A stretch of DNA of 64,000 bases from Istiophorus platypterus. Its lineage: Eukaryota; Chordata; Actinopteri; Istiophoriformes; Istiophoridae. The first letter of the stretch is position 1. Each line of letters opens with the position of its first letter. The DNA lies in contig CM029126.1 of NCBI GenBank assembly GCA_016859345.1, positions 12,521,527-12,585,526 of the forward strand. The letters run 5' to 3'. The notes below the pieces were generated by a model, which worked only from the letters and a program-made list of their open reading frames with translations, had not been told where the DNA came from and made no database searches. The position numbers and the translations under genes were made by a program. Shown here in pieces: positions 33,301 to 46,688 of the stretch.

Positions 33301-36300
33301 TTTTTTTATTACTTGAGGTATTTGTTTTTTCCCTCATGTAGCAGATAGATGAAAATCGGCACCCTGTAGGGACACATAGCCACCTCCTTAATTATTTATG
33401 TGTTTATATCCTTTTTGGCACTTTGGACCTAATCACCGGCCTGTTTTTGTTGCAACTACACCTCAAAAGTCTCTCGCTGATTTTGACAAAGTTACTTTAC
33501 GTCTCACAGCGCTATTGTGTGATTGATCTACATAAGATCTGGGGAAAAAAAAGTTTTTTCCTCTCCTGGTTTGCTGGGAATCTGGCTTTTAAATATTTAC
33601 TTTGAACATACGCATAAAGTCACACCCTAAGTATTTGCTGTAGAGTAAGACGTGACATCCATGATACTACACCGCCTATCAACTGTACCAAACCTGTACA
33701 GCATGACCCCTGTGTACACTGTACCTGTTTTGCTAGACTACAAAAAATGATGGAACATACTTTTCATGGGTGGGATTGGTTTCCACATCATTCCAGTTTT
33801 CCAGGCACAATTTTTAAACTGAGAGCTGATTTGCCAGTCACTGGGTGTGTTGTGTTTTGAAATCATGGCGAGTTTGCTATTGCGTACAGTTGCTGTCGTT
33901 CAGAAAATATGCAACCCCACCATAGTTGTAAAAATATTTCCATGTGCTCACAATTGTGCCACATGTGGAAATGCACATCTTTTTGAGTGAAGACACTAGT
34001 TTAGATATGATGACCAATGTGTTTTGTTATAGTTCTTTTTTTTTATTCTTTTTTTTTTTTTTAGTTCTAACAAAAACAAAATAAGGAGTGGAGCAAAACA
34101 TGTCATCAGTTTGGATACATCAGCACATGATAATCAGGTAGTATTTTAGAAATACTGAAGTCATTATATGACAAAGAAAGTCTCTAAAATTGTTCAAGTA
34201 TTTTGATTTTCATTATTTTATACTTACTTATTAGTAAGGTGTTCAGTTGTGTTTTATTCAGGTTTAACTTAAGTGAAGCAATTCTCGTGTAGACATCAAC
34301 AGCTGCTCCTAAACTCAACTAACTAATCTACGTTCTAAAAAAAAAAAGGTGACTCAAACACTTCTGTATTTTGCTAAGATTATTACCAAATTACGTTAAA
34401 TGTGTCTTCTTGTTTCCAGGAAACGTCTTAGGGAATTATAAGGAAATTTCAAGGTTGTTAAATTAAGTGTCATAGTTTCCTTTCCATACACGAAGGTCTA
34501 AATGATCTTTTGGAGAAATACTTCATCATGCTGGGATTGAAAAGTAGACAAAAAATGTTTTCCCAATAATAGAATGTAAAAACTCCTCCTGTGCTGCCAC
34601 AGCCTCTAAATTCATAGAAAAAAAGATTCCAATGACATGGCCTCAGTGTTACACAGGGCTGTGATGATGATAAGGTAGAGTAAATGATGGGGAAACAACG
34701 GTGACGAAAGTTAAAGTGTCACCATTGTTCTCCATAAAGCATCATCATTGTGTCACCACCTGCTGACTCTCTGTTATACTCCTGCACTTACTGTATAACC
34801 CTTGACCATATATTTCCAAACAACCAAAGCATGACCTTTTTCTACCTTTCCCTGTACTGGTCAGTTTCATGTGCCTTTGTTCACTTTACCTGGTTGGATC
34901 ACTAAACTTTTAATGGTCACCCTCAGAAAAAAAATGGAAATTTTTAATTTAGTCTTTTAATCTCTTAGTTCTCTTTGGCCACTGAAAACAACTGAAAATT
35001 TTGTTTTGTTTTGTTTTTTTTTTTTAAATGCCTTGATAGTCTTTAGTATTGTATTCGCAGGAATTTTTTCTCTGATGGATCTTCTTCTTGCGTCACTCTA
35101 AAAAAAACAAAAACATTGCTGACTTGTATCAAACACACGAATAAGACGTATTTTCTATTCACTTCAATATGGACACACTTTGAAACTCACTTGAAAACCA
35201 GTAAAGTTCACTGTGGGGATTTCTAGTAGGACGCTTCAACAGAGCACTAGAGATGGATCAGTCAGGTTGAGAACTATTGATATTTCGTTATCCCAGCTCG
35301 AAATGAGCTCTACCAAACAGACGAAAAGACCATTAAAGTCCCATCAGAAGAGTCAGGATTCTGACTCACTCCATGGTCTCAGACATGGATGTATGTAAAC
35401 GCACAGACCTCTAATAACAGTCTGTTCTCTGGATCAGTCTATCTGATTGTGTAGTCAGTTGTATGTCATAAACACATAATTATGGCTCATGTCATGGCTT
35501 AGTATGTGGGATATATGATGACAAACTGGGATAAGGTTAAGGTGTGTTAGGGTTTGTTGCATGTGGGAGGGATTCATTCAAAATGATAAATCAACCTTTA
35601 AAAAAATAACACCTCATCTGACATTCTTGGTTGGGAATTCATTGCAGTAAAGGGTAATCTGAAAACATTTACTTATTAAAATCCCGCTGACATGTATTGT
35701 TGCTGCTCCTGGTTCAGATTCACTCAGCCTCATCCCTTCTATGCCACCACAAGCTGCTGTTTGCTACTCAGCAGCCATTAATGCCATTAAAGTCTTTATC
35801 CAATTTCAGGTCTGTGCCAGCCTGGGATCAGCTGAATGCCAGCGTAGGAACAAAATAACAGCTCACTCCGCCGCTAGGGAGCTGTCATTTTGTTTCTTTT
35901 GTGTGGCCTCTATCAATTCTGTGACCTCCACTGTTTATATTGTGTAACTTTTGTGCCAAAAGATTCAAAATAAATGGATACATATCCATATCAGTGATTC
36001 ATTTTTCATGTTCGCTACAGATTTTGCTCTGTGGTAAATCAGTTGCTGAGCAAACTCCACAAAGTTTTATTCTTCTAAATGTGTTTTCCCTCATTTTTCA
36101 CGTGGTTTCCATTCATTTCATGTTATTACAAAAAAAAAAAAATCCAACTTGCAGAACCCTTCAGTTTGTGAATTATATAAATAAAACAGCCTTGATTTCA
36201 TAGGTCCTCGTGAGCAAGTCTGCATTTATTTATCTTTTGTTTTTTTTTTTTTAATCAAAGATGCATTGTCCTTTTGTGGTAACATAGATGTGAGCACATA

Positions 36301-36700
36301 CTGAACCGAAAAGTCAATGCTATATCAGCAACATCATAATAAGGCATCGTTGACCAAAAAAAAAAACAAAAACTTGATGTTCATTCACTGTGGTGAATTA
36401 AGCATCTCCAGCAAGCCAAGCCACCTCTTTGCAAATTAATTTACATAATGTATGGAAATGAATAAAGGACCGACGCACACTTGCCAACTTCAGAAAACAC
36501 ACTGAAAAGCCATTACAGTATGCTTTGGGAGTAAAAGCACCCAATGGGTGTCCTCTAAATCTCCTTATTTAAGGCCTTGCTTTCCGTGGCTTCTCGGTAC
36601 GAGACACTTCCTCACTTAATGCGTTGCGCGGTGCGCAGTGCTCCCACTTGGCAACGGTTGACCATAACCCAGTTTCACACCTAATAATAACTCCCTGATC
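30318..36700. other. cgn 3' UTR and intergenic DNA
   Basis: No coding exon with supporting splice sites or family similarity was seen across this 6.4-kb AT-rich stretch. AATAAA words at 31159 and 32098 are possible cgn poly(A) signals. At 32652-32700 there is GTGGCTCAGTGGCATG followed by CACTTGAATCC, a possible decayed tRNA-type SINE head. Several A- or T-runs occur (34037-34062, 35005-35026, 36130-36142, 36238-36252). All open frames are short and have no recognisable content. Confidence 0.5.
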
Positions 36701-36749
36701 GCACACACCCGACCCAACAGCACTATCCGGTGCCAATCGCGGAGTTTTG

Positions 36750-37176
36750 GGGAGGTAATTGTTGTGCCTCGGGGAGCCTCCGGCCCCGGCGCTGTCCCTC
36801 CCCCCGCGGCCGGCCGCCGCTTCCACAGCTCCCTATTTGGCCTTTCGGTCTCTTTGTGGGCGGGTCGCTCGGCTTTTCTCGTCGGGCACCTCCCCGGTGA
36901 CGTGGGAGAGCAGGTTTCCCGGTGTGCGCCGGGAGCCAAGGAGCCAAGGAGCCAAGGAGCCAAGGAGCCGGGGAACCTGGGAGCCGGGGAGACGGAGCGC
37001 ACACGGCGACGCGCGTACACCGGCCCGAGAACCGCTCAGGAGACCGAAACCAGCCGCCGCGGCTGTGGGAGCCTGATATCGTCGGCCTCTATCTATTTAT
37101 TTATTTATTTATTTGGTTATTTATCGGTTTGTTTATTTGTTTTTGCGCGGGGGTGTTTATCACATTTCTATCAAAG
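36750..37176 (+). promoter_or_regulatory. tuft1: CpG-rich promoter and 5' leader of tuft1
   Basis: A GC- and CpG-rich block (about 36750-37080) directly precedes the tuft1 start codon. It contains an 8-bp minisatellite (GAGCCAAG units, 36933-36970). The leader just before the ATG is a TTTA/TTTG-rich run (37092-37145). The open frames here are long because of GC content, not because they code. Confidence 0.55.
36931..36995. repeat. Short GAGCCAAG minisatellite
   Basis: About four exact 8-bp GAGCCAAG units are followed by diverged units (GAGCCGGGGAACCTGG, GAGCCGGGGAGA). The array lies in the tuft1 promoter or leader, so copy-number variation could affect that promoter. Confidence 0.85.
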
Positions 37177-40100
37177 ATGAACGGAGTGACGAGAAGTCTG
37201 TGCACATTTGAGGACTTCAGAAATCAAGAAAGTGGGGTAAGTTACTCGAAATTATCCGCACATCTGTCAGACTTCTTACTCTTTTTCCTCCAGTCATTGA
37301 TCAGTAGGTTTATTTCTGTGTAAAGAAAATAAGCATATATTAAGTCTTTGAATGATCCAGAGGGGTAAAGACATTCTCCGGGACACTCTCGTGTTTGATT
37401 CACTTAAAATCATTTTCGCTTCATTTCTCTACATGACCCCTCAGTTTCGTGGACTGGATTTTAAGGCTCTGTGCGATTTTGTTGCTCTGCCACACATCTG
37501 AGTCTCTTCATCTGCACTTAGTGGTGGATTTTCAGTTCAGTCTCTGGCCTTAATTCGCACCCCCCCCCTTCAGAATTAGTCCAAATAACATATGTGCCTG
37601 TCACAGGTGCCTTCTGCCCCCATCACTTACAAGCTTACAGTTGCAGTTGTGACAGACCTTTACTGGACCAGTAAAAGCTTTGCCTGTGCAGTATGTGCAC
37701 CACCTGTGCATGTTAAATTATGTTAAACAGGATTAATCACAACACTTGCTCGATCTGCAGTGCAGGCTTTGCTGCTGGCTACTAATAAATGAGAGGTCAT
37801 GTACAGTACAATAAATGGGCAGCCGTGGCTTAATCATTCACCTCACTTGAAAATGCAAACTGTTAACCCGCACTTTGGTTTATGAGGTTGCTTTGCAACA
37901 TGACACTTTCACCTTATCAGCAGCCTCCTGCAGGGCTCGCTGGAGCACACCTGGTTCAAACTCCCCATCGAGAAGGAAAAAAAAACCAGGGATGTAATTA
38001 GTGATAGTTAGATGGCTGTAGCAATTAAAATGTTCTCTATCACTGAATTCTGCCCTGATGGCAGCTCGCACTTCGTGACGTAAAAAAAACACATTCCTGG
38101 ACGAGCTGTTTACCTTCATGGTCCACCCAGTCATGGGTCCACCCAGCCCTGCAGGGCTCGCTAGCCCTCAGCAGAACAACCCACTGGGCTCACATCAAAT
38201 GATATTCTTTAATGAACGGTTCTACAAAGAAAACTTTCAGCCATGATTACGTTTCATAAAACCCATCCGAGTGTAATCAGAGTTGAATTTGAGAGCCACA
38301 TTATCCAGTTGGTGTCAATGGTCTAGATTTCTATATCACATTCTGTTGTGTAACTGTAGAACTGGGAGAGAGGTCAGAGTATACACTCAAAACCCTCATA
38401 AACCGATTTATTGTGTTGAAAAATGTGTCATGAAGCGATATGAGAAAAATCCATATTTGTTCAGCATCTCTTTAATCAATTGTACAATACATTTTAACAT
38501 GCAACCAATAGTCAAATAGTGACTCAGCTACAGTATTTAGATATCGGATTTGGTTATCAAGGTCAGTCTAGTTTGAGCAGATAAGTTATTTCAGCTCTGT
38601 ATGTCACACACCATGATGACTTCGCAGGACTGAATGGTTACTAATAAAACACTGCCTTTACTGTTTATCAGGTATATAAGAATACATGTGGAAAAGGTAT
38701 GTGCCTGATGTAGCAGAGAGAAGCCTTCAGTGTTTTGTTTTTTGTTTTGTTTTGGTTTTTTTGTTATTTTGTTGATAAGAGGTTTACAGGAGCTATGATG
38801 TCCTGAGATAAAACAGGAGGAGATAACGGCAATGACTTTAAAACAAAATGTTTCTATAAAGCGTATTATAGTGAGTAAAACTACGATTTTTCAGCCATTA
38901 TTTGAAATTTTTTGAAACTTGGGGCACAATATCTCCTCCCCGGATTCCCACAATATTGAGAAAATTGTTTTTTTTTCCTGTTCAGGCATTTTAAGATATC
39001 CCTAAATACAGATCTTTTGTTTCCCTGCACTGAGTGACTCAACAAAGTCCAACTGTCCTTCCCTGTCCTCAGTCACAATCTCAGTCAGGAGTGTCTGACA
39101 TCACTGGCTGGGAATCCAGCTAATGCTTCTATGTAGAGGAAGGATTGAAGCATGCTGGAGCACACCTGGTTCAAACTCCTCATCGAGAAGGAAAAAAAAC
39201 CTAGGGATGTAATTAGTGATAGTTAGATGGCTGTAACAATTAAAATGTTCTCTATCACTGAATTCTGCCCTGATGGCAGCTCGCACTTGGTGACGTAAAA
39301 AAAACACATTCCTGGACGAGCTGTTTACCTTCATGGTCCACCCAGTCATGTTCTCAAACAATGGTAATACATAGGCAAACCAACTTACACTTCACTTCAC
39401 GCCTCAGCCGCTCTTCCCTTTTAAAGTTTACTTAACCTTTTAACTTAACCCTTTAGTTTATACAGACTGTTGACTGACTGAAGGTCCAGGCTTCAGTCAG
39501 TCAAACAACAACAAGCTTCACTTATCTGTAAAATGGAGCTGAACCGAGTGAGACGACCTAAATATGCTTTCAGGATTTAATCGCAAAAGATGAATAATGT
39601 TAAAACCAACCAAAACTTCTAATTACAATTTCTCAGAGCGAAAAAGGACATTTTCATGTTGCTTGTTTTGTCCATACAGCAGTACGATAAGTGTAATTTA
39701 CTTTCATTACTGCCATAGACTGCATATGAAAATATATGGATGCAAGTTATGCTAGGAAAAACGTGTTTATGTTCCTTATTGTTATATAGGTAAGGCATTG
39801 AAACTCAGTCATCGTAGGGGCTCTGCTATCGAAAGATTTGACACAATACTTTCAGCCCCAGTACCTGCATCGTTGGCTCAGACCTGTCGGCTCAGGACCT
39901 CACAGGCCGAGGTTTATAATACAGATGGACAAAAGACGAATGTGACAATTGCGCAGCAGGTATTTGAAAGCAGTGCATTTGAGGGACAGAGTGAGGAATC
40001 TTTTGTGGATTCTAGGCACTACACCTAAAAGAGGATGTTTTCCTACTTATGGCCATGTTACTTGCTGCTACCTGAGTCGAGATATAGGAGCAATTTCATA

Positions 40101-40405
40101 TCAGGTAGGTTTTTTTGTTTTTTTTTTAAGTTACACACAGTTATGAGGAACCTATTTTTTTTTTCCTGTCGCATATTGTGCAGCCCTGATTGTTTGCCAG
40201 TAACATTCTCCAGCAAGCAGTCACCCCTAAGCTAATTTAACGCAGATGATTTACAGACCTCCTGATGCCAAAGTCCAAAACAAAACAAAACAAAACAAAA
40301 CAAAACAAAACAAAACAAAAGTGTCTTCAAACACTTTAAGCCTTTCAGCATGACTGTACCTGTGATCTTTTGTGCCCATTTTCAGTGGACCAAGCAGTTT
40401 GGATG

Positions 40406-40440
<35 letters not shown>

Positions 40441-42007
40441 TGTGTGTGCTTAGTTTCAGGTTTCTGCTCTTTTATAAAGGTAGTCTGAACCATTGAGTTA
40501 CTGTGTGTGTGTATTTTCTCATATGTGAGTTGCTGTGTATGTGTGCATGCCTGCATCACTTTCCATGAGCACATCCAAATGGTCCCTTTTGTCTGTGTTC
40601 CCAGGAAATCCAGTATTACAGGTTGACTTAAGAAGATGATATAGGTGGCATTTTTGCGTGTGTGTGCATGTGTGCGTGTTATTGTGTGTTTGTGTGTGAC
40701 TATAAAAGAGAAATGAATAATAAATGGTCAATGGCAGAGCGAGGATTAGCCGAGTCTTTGTTTGGCTGTCTCTGACAGGCCAGACAAGTTGTATAAAGAT
40801 GGATTCCTTCTCAACAAACCCCTCACTGTTCCCCGTCCCCCTCCCCCTTCTCTTCCCATAATGGCTGTGTTCCCATAATGGCTGAGCTTTCAGGTGTCTG
40901 TAATCTGAGAGGAAAACATGTTGGAACAAGCGGGGTTTTTTTTTCCGTTTTATTTTCATTTCTCTAACTTCTGTTTTTTGTTGTTTGACCCCACACCAGC
41001 TGTTAGGCTATTTCCTCTGCTTTAAGTATTGTTCTTATTGCCAGGTCACTTTCTATTCTTTGGCTCCCTGGTCTTTTTCAGTCCCAACTCTCCCTCCCTG
41101 CTCCTTTTTTTCCATTAACATACTTCCTAAATAGATAGCCAGCTAACAACAAAGGCTTTCTGTTATTTATACAAATCGTGGTTTTTCTTTTTATAACTTC
41201 TCACTGGTTTTTATCATGGCATCATGCAACACAGCACAGTTCATTTCCCCTGTCATTTAGGACAAGGTATTCTTCATATCAGAAACCAGAGTTTCTTAGA
41301 ATAGAAGTTATTCACCTTTACTGGCAAAAAAAAATCACGTTCATTCTTGATTTTGGAAAAATCAGCTGATAAGCAATCTCACTTCTTGGTCCATTTAGTA
41401 GCTGTTCTTGAGCTTTGATCATATCACATAATTGTAGATGTTTTAATTTCCATTATTTTCCAAGCAATTTAAGGACTTTTTGGCTTAAAATTTGTTTTTA
41501 TGCTCAAAATACAAAATGAAAATTTGAACACATAATTCCATGATAATCAGGCGAATTTCTGTTACTGAAAAAGATCACTTGATTTGATTTAAAACTCCAG
41601 TATGCAGAGAAATGCATGCACCTATCTACTATGATCAAGATCACTAGTAAAATAGGTCAAATTCCACACATCCCTCTGTTACCCTCTGCCAGACTTATTA
41701 CCCTTTTAGCAAATAAGCCAATATGACATATTACCTGTTGATGATGATGATTTGTGTCTGTGTGTGTGAACTCATCTGTAAGTGGTTGCATGTGTGCATT
41801 TGTTTGTATTTTCAGTAATTAACCACAGGAGAACATTGCAGACTCTTATTCTTTGCCTGTGTCATGTCTGAGAGTTGATGATAGTTAAACAGCTGGAAGA
41901 CACAGTGAATACACGGGAAAATAAACAGAGCAAATTGTGTTGGCTGGAATGGGTTATATAATTCTTCTGACCCCCGCCCCCACACCCACATCCGCATACT
42001 TGTCCTT

Positions 42008-42043
<36 letters not shown>

Positions 42044-43359
42044 ACACACACACACACATTTACAGGATATCAATTAAAAGGGGGTTCCCTGTGCTGGGAG
42101 CCATACCCTGCTCACATCCTGCTCATGACCTTTTCTGTGAAAGTGGCTTCTCTCCTGTGACTAAAAGCAAAACGTTGAAGGTTTGCATGATTTTGTTGAG
42201 TGCACATCTCTGCATAGTTTTTTGTCTTCAACAAAGAAGACAACTCCTTCCTATTATATTGTTCACATACCAGATACTTTATGGCTGCTGTGAGGTTTTG
42301 TTTCCATGGAAATGTTCTGTCTTGCTTGACATCACATAATTTGCCCACTTCCCCAGAAATTCAGCCTCCGCTTCCAGTTGGTAGTTAACGGCTGGAGAGT
42401 TTCCGCCTAAGTCTCTCTGACGTCCACAGCACACAATTTAAATCAAACAATCTGTGTCTGTGCAGCTATGAAAAACTTTTTGCTCTCTCTCTGACGCTTG
42501 TACCCCTCTCTCTTACTGGCTGCTACCCCCTCTCTCCCTCCTTCTCTGTTTCATTAAGTGAGTATGACTCAGTCTCTCCTCCTCTTTTTTTTCTCCTCTC
42601 TTCCTCAAAATAGTCCTCCATCAGTCTCTCATCACATAACGGGCTCTTTGTGGATTTACTTCATTTTGCCCTTTCTTCGTTGCCTTTTCCAGGAGGGTTG
42701 CAGGCGACTGAGGCTCACACTGCATGACCAGAGCCAGGGAGCTTGCAGCACAGAGCAGCATAGGGACAAGGTAAGAACTTCCTGCACCTGATAACTTAGG
42801 TTACAATAAAGATTGTAGCATGAAGGCATGGAATAAGATTTAATAGTGTAGTTTAAATACATGATTTTGATACTTGAGGACAAAGTATGGGGTTTAAGAT
42901 GATACACTATTATCTATAAATTGACATTTTAGGTTCTTTAATGGATACACTGTGTTGAATGTTTAAAGACATTAGGGAGAATAATCTAATATTTATTTGA
43001 CGGGAAACAAATGGTAGCGCTATATTCTTTAGACGTCAAGGTGCTGTGATTCAGGCAATATTTAGGATCTGAAAGTTCAGTCAGTCAGTCTTGTCAGTGA
43101 TTGCTGTTGCCGCAAAGTCTCAAGACAACCATTGTTCTACCAAAACCAATGCCAAAGTTACATAAAAAAGGGGACCCTCAAAGCAGCAGAGTTGCATAAC
43201 GTCTCTCCACCTACTTCTGTGTGTCCCTCCCTTACTCTGCCTATGGTTTTGACCTGGCCTGTTTAGACTTCCAAAGAAGCACCAGATGTTTATGGGTTGG
43301 TCTAAACAGGGATTATGGCTAACGATTCTGTCCCCTGATCATAGATGCTAACAGTCAAT

Positions 43360-43396
<37 letters not shown>

Positions 43397-45681
43397 GAAG
43401 AATTCGCTGAGGACACGACTGAGAGATGCAGTTTTGCAAGTTTGTTAAATTGCCTCATTCATGTTAATCCCAGCAGATGTTGCTTAATGTTTATTGAACT
43501 GATGTAGCCCAGACAGTTCATCTAAACATTCTGTTGTAATGTTGATCGCACAGCCAATTTGTGTTCTAGTGTTAGCAACGTACAGCTATATCACTCGGTT
43601 TCAGATTTGCTCAGAATGTTTGGAAATTTGTCACACCCATCCACCCTTGCTGACACAATACAGTCTGTGCCACATTGTTAACTCTCTGCTCTCCACTCTC
43701 CAGCCGGTCGGACGGGCATTTGCACTGGTGCAGCCGGCCAGCGACAGGACAGCGTTGACCCCTGAACCCGTCAAATCTACAGAGGAGCAGGTCGAGGTTA
43801 TCAAGGCGAGTGGGACAGCTGTTATGTTTTTAAGAAATAAATGATGCACGACTATGTCTTGTGTTCATGCTGTTGTTTAACATCCATTAATCTCGCTGTA
43901 TTCAGGTGTATCTAGAGGCCCGCAGACAAGAGCAGCAGAAACACCAGCAGAGCCTGAAGATGCTGTCAGATGAAGTTTCACAGATACAAGAGGTCAGTCT
44001 CTGCACGTTATCTCACTCTATCTATCATGCTTTTTGAATTACTATAAACTATATCAGTGATAATATCATGGTGACTCACTGTTATGACTGTGATATACCC
44101 AGGTGAGGTATTGCCTGAAGACACTGAGGGAGCAGATGGCGGCCAAAACCAAGGTGGGTCTATTTTGAACTACTTTGTTGTTGCTTTACCATTGTCAACC
44201 TTACATCCTGTGTGCTTAAAGGCTTTTCCTCCACCTCTCTCATCTCCATGTTTCACTCTTTCCTTGCTCACTTCCTCCTTTTCTCTCCCCAGCCGCACAC
44301 AAACGGGTGGAAAGTGGGTATTCCCTTCAGAAAGAACGCCTCATCTCCCCCCAAGGGAGGAGCTAAAGTTAACGAACAGGTGAGCAGTCTCTCATGTGAT
44401 GGACCTTATTCGAGGTTGTGTATACAAAACGTGTGAGTCTTTTCACTAAGTCGGAACAGTGCACATATCACATCTTTCATATTAGGTGACAGTCGACTGT
44501 GTGTAAGTTTTACTCTGGACAATTTCTCAGTGTGTTTTGTGTGATGCCTGTAAAGCCATCACCTCCCCAACTGAACTGTTACAGGGTAAAAGTGAGGATT
44601 TTAATGACAGCCAGAGAGTGAAAACGCTTATAGCACCTCAGGGTGTATGAAAAAGTGTGAGTGCGCTGTTCCAGTACACAATGTTCCTCTGCCTGCATGT
44701 GTTATTGCTTTCAGGCCCACCTCATTGTTCCCAGCATTCCACAGATGCTTCATCCTTTTAATAGTTTTGCTGCTGTCTTTGAGCCCTGCCAGTTAGAATC
44801 CACTGCTGTATGCATGTCAGCAATGTTTTGTATGAGTACAACAAAACTGACACAACTGTGTTTTGCTTTAATTGTTATTGTGCCAATTATAGCATTTATC
44901 TGTGACTCATGCTATGGCTTACTCACAGATGTGTTATTGAAATAGGAGAGAAAACACAATTCATGATCTAAATACTCTAGTGATGCACACTGACACCTGT
45001 TTTCTTTATGACAGCCAAACCTACTTCAGCTTGAAAAAAAAAAAGATTTTATATTACATAATCAAATAGTTTCTGTCTATAAAGCTAAATATTGACCATT
45101 TTGCTAAACACGTCATTCTTTGTGTATTAGGAAGCAGAAGATGATGCGGAGAGAACCAAGCTGAGGGAAGTCAGTAAGCGCTTATATGCACAGCTGCAGG
45201 AAGTTGAGAAGAAACATCAAGAGGAGAAGGAGAGGCTGCAAGTAAGACACACACACACACAGAATATTTTACATTCACTTATTTCATTACAAATAATATA
45301 CACTGCATTTCAGTTGTACCAAAGCCATATTTTTAAACAAACCAAATTCCCCGTCTCCCCTAGACTGAAGGTAGAAGATTGAGGGAGCATCTGAGTGACC
45401 AGGAGGAAAAGTTAAAGACTGCAGAAGAAGCCAGCGAGAGGAAAGACAAGCGCATCGAGGAGCTCCAGAGGTTGCTGGGAGGGATGGAGCAGGAAAGTGC
45501 CACCCTGCGGGAGGCAATTCGTAACCATGAAGAGGAACTCCATGAGCTGCTCAAAATCAGAGAGGAGGGCCAGAAAGAGGACCAGAGGTCAGCTAATACA
45601 CGCACATGCACACACGCACATGCACACACACACATGCACACACACATGCATAGACACAAACACACACATGCACAGACACAG

Positions 45682-45713
<32 letters not shown>

Positions 45714-46688
45714 CCTCTCTTTATCAATCACTAGTGATCAAATTGCCCCACGTTTGCTACATGGTAAATTTTTGTGGGTTTTTTTGTTTTTTTTTAGGGC
45801 TGAACAGTTGGAGAAGGAGGTGGCTATTCTAAAAGAAAAGATTCACCATCTGGATGACATGCTAAAAAGCCAACAGAGGAAAGTCAGACACATGATTGAA
45901 CAGGTGAGATGCACATTTGTGAGATTCTGTGATGCAAACACTTGGTCTCCATGTGAATATTTGTGCAGGATTTACTCACTGTTTGACTGTCTTTGCTTGT
46001 CTTTAGCTGCAGAACTCTCGCATGGTGATCCAGGAGAGAGACCGCGTGATCAAAGATCTGGAGGAGAAAGTAGCATTCTTGGAGGCTGAGGTGAAGAAAG
46101 CTTGTTGTCTTTATTTTTTTTTTTTGCATTTCTGTGGAATCTAGAATGACGTGTCAGGGACCCTACTCTTACCTGATCTCTGCAGAGGAAGAGAGATTTT
46201 TTAAAAAAAGGAAGGAAAGGCAACCACTGTCTGTTTAGTGTCCATATTTATTTTACTCCTTCTAGTATTACATGACTTGACCTCTGACCCCTCCTTTGTG
46301 TGCAGAACCGAGAGATGCGTGACCAGATGGACTACTTCCTGGGAGGACAAAGATCAACGTCCTACCTTTCATCAGAGCGTAACCCCCAGATTGTCTATAG
46401 GTAATTTATTTCGCCCTTACTTTTCAGATTTTTCACCTGCAGGCCCCAGGCCTCAAACAACACATGCAAACAAACACACAAGTTCACTTACATCCAAATA
46501 TCCACCTTCATGTATTTTTACTTTTGCACAAGGTTTATACTGTAGAATTTTTATCCTATACTATTATCAGTATGAATACAACATATATTTTTTTTTCTTT
46601 CTCTCATTGCCACAGTAAACCAATCAAGCTGTCCACCTCATCTAACAAACCCCTCCCCTTCATCAAAGTCATCGAGATCAAGTCGTGA
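37177..46688 (+). CDS. tuft1: Tuftelin
   Basis: Twelve coding exons: 37177-37236, 42693-42770, 43704-43805, 43906-43992, 44103-44153, 44293-44379, 45131-45241, 45364-45587, 45798-45903, 46007-46090, 46306-46400 and 46616-46688 (TGA). Frames join throughout, giving 385 residues against about 390 in human. The start MNGVTRSLCTFEDF resembles the mammalian MNGTRNWCTL start. The conserved core EKIHHLDDMLKSQQRKVR (about 277-294), then MIEQLQNS, LEEKVAFLEAENREMRDQM and the end KPLPFIKVIEIKS follow the human protein closely. The middle and C-terminal parts are coiled coil. Tuftelin was first described from enamel but is widely expressed. Intron 1 is 5.4 kb. Intron 3 (43806-43905) starts with GC instead of GT; no in-frame GT donor is available there. 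Exons 2-6 are more diverged than the coil. Confidence 0.93.
37939..38135. repeat. Duplicated 197-bp block, copy 1 (tuft1 intron 1)
   Basis: Nearly identical (about five or six differences by eye) and in the same orientation to 39154-39350. Copy 1 is bracketed by a 14-bp direct repeat CTGCAGGGCTCGCT at 37928-37941 and 38149-38162. On the minus strand it reads as an open frame starting MTGWTMKVNSSSRNVFFLRH. Origin not recognised. Confidence 0.9.
39154..39350. repeat. Duplicated 197-bp block, copy 2 (tuft1 intron 1)
   Basis: Second copy of the block at 37939-38135, about 1.2 kb further on. The flanks differ from those of copy 1. The minus-strand frame is still open through the whole block despite the substitutions. 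Confidence 0.9.
40277..40320. repeat. (CAAAA)n microsatellite
   Basis: About nine units of a pentanucleotide repeat in tuft1 intron 1, with a (GT)n run of about 14 units nearby at 40410-40438. Confidence 0.9.
42008..42059. repeat. (CA)n microsatellite in tuft1 intron 1
   Basis: About 25 CA units interrupted once by CAGACA. A shorter CA run lies at 43363-43393 in intron 2. Confidence 0.9.
45600..45712. repeat. CA-rich imperfect microsatellite in tuft1 intron 8
   Basis: Mixed CACATG, CACACA and CAGACA units fill the first part of the 210-bp intron between exons 8 and 9, directly after the donor at 45588. Confidence 0.85.

Noticed and set aside
36569..37323. Several overlapping frames on both strands in the GC-rich block before tuft1
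   Set aside because: CpG-island composition and the GAGCCAAG minisatellite keep stops rare. None shows a recognisable domain, and the real tuft1 start at 37177 lies in one of them.
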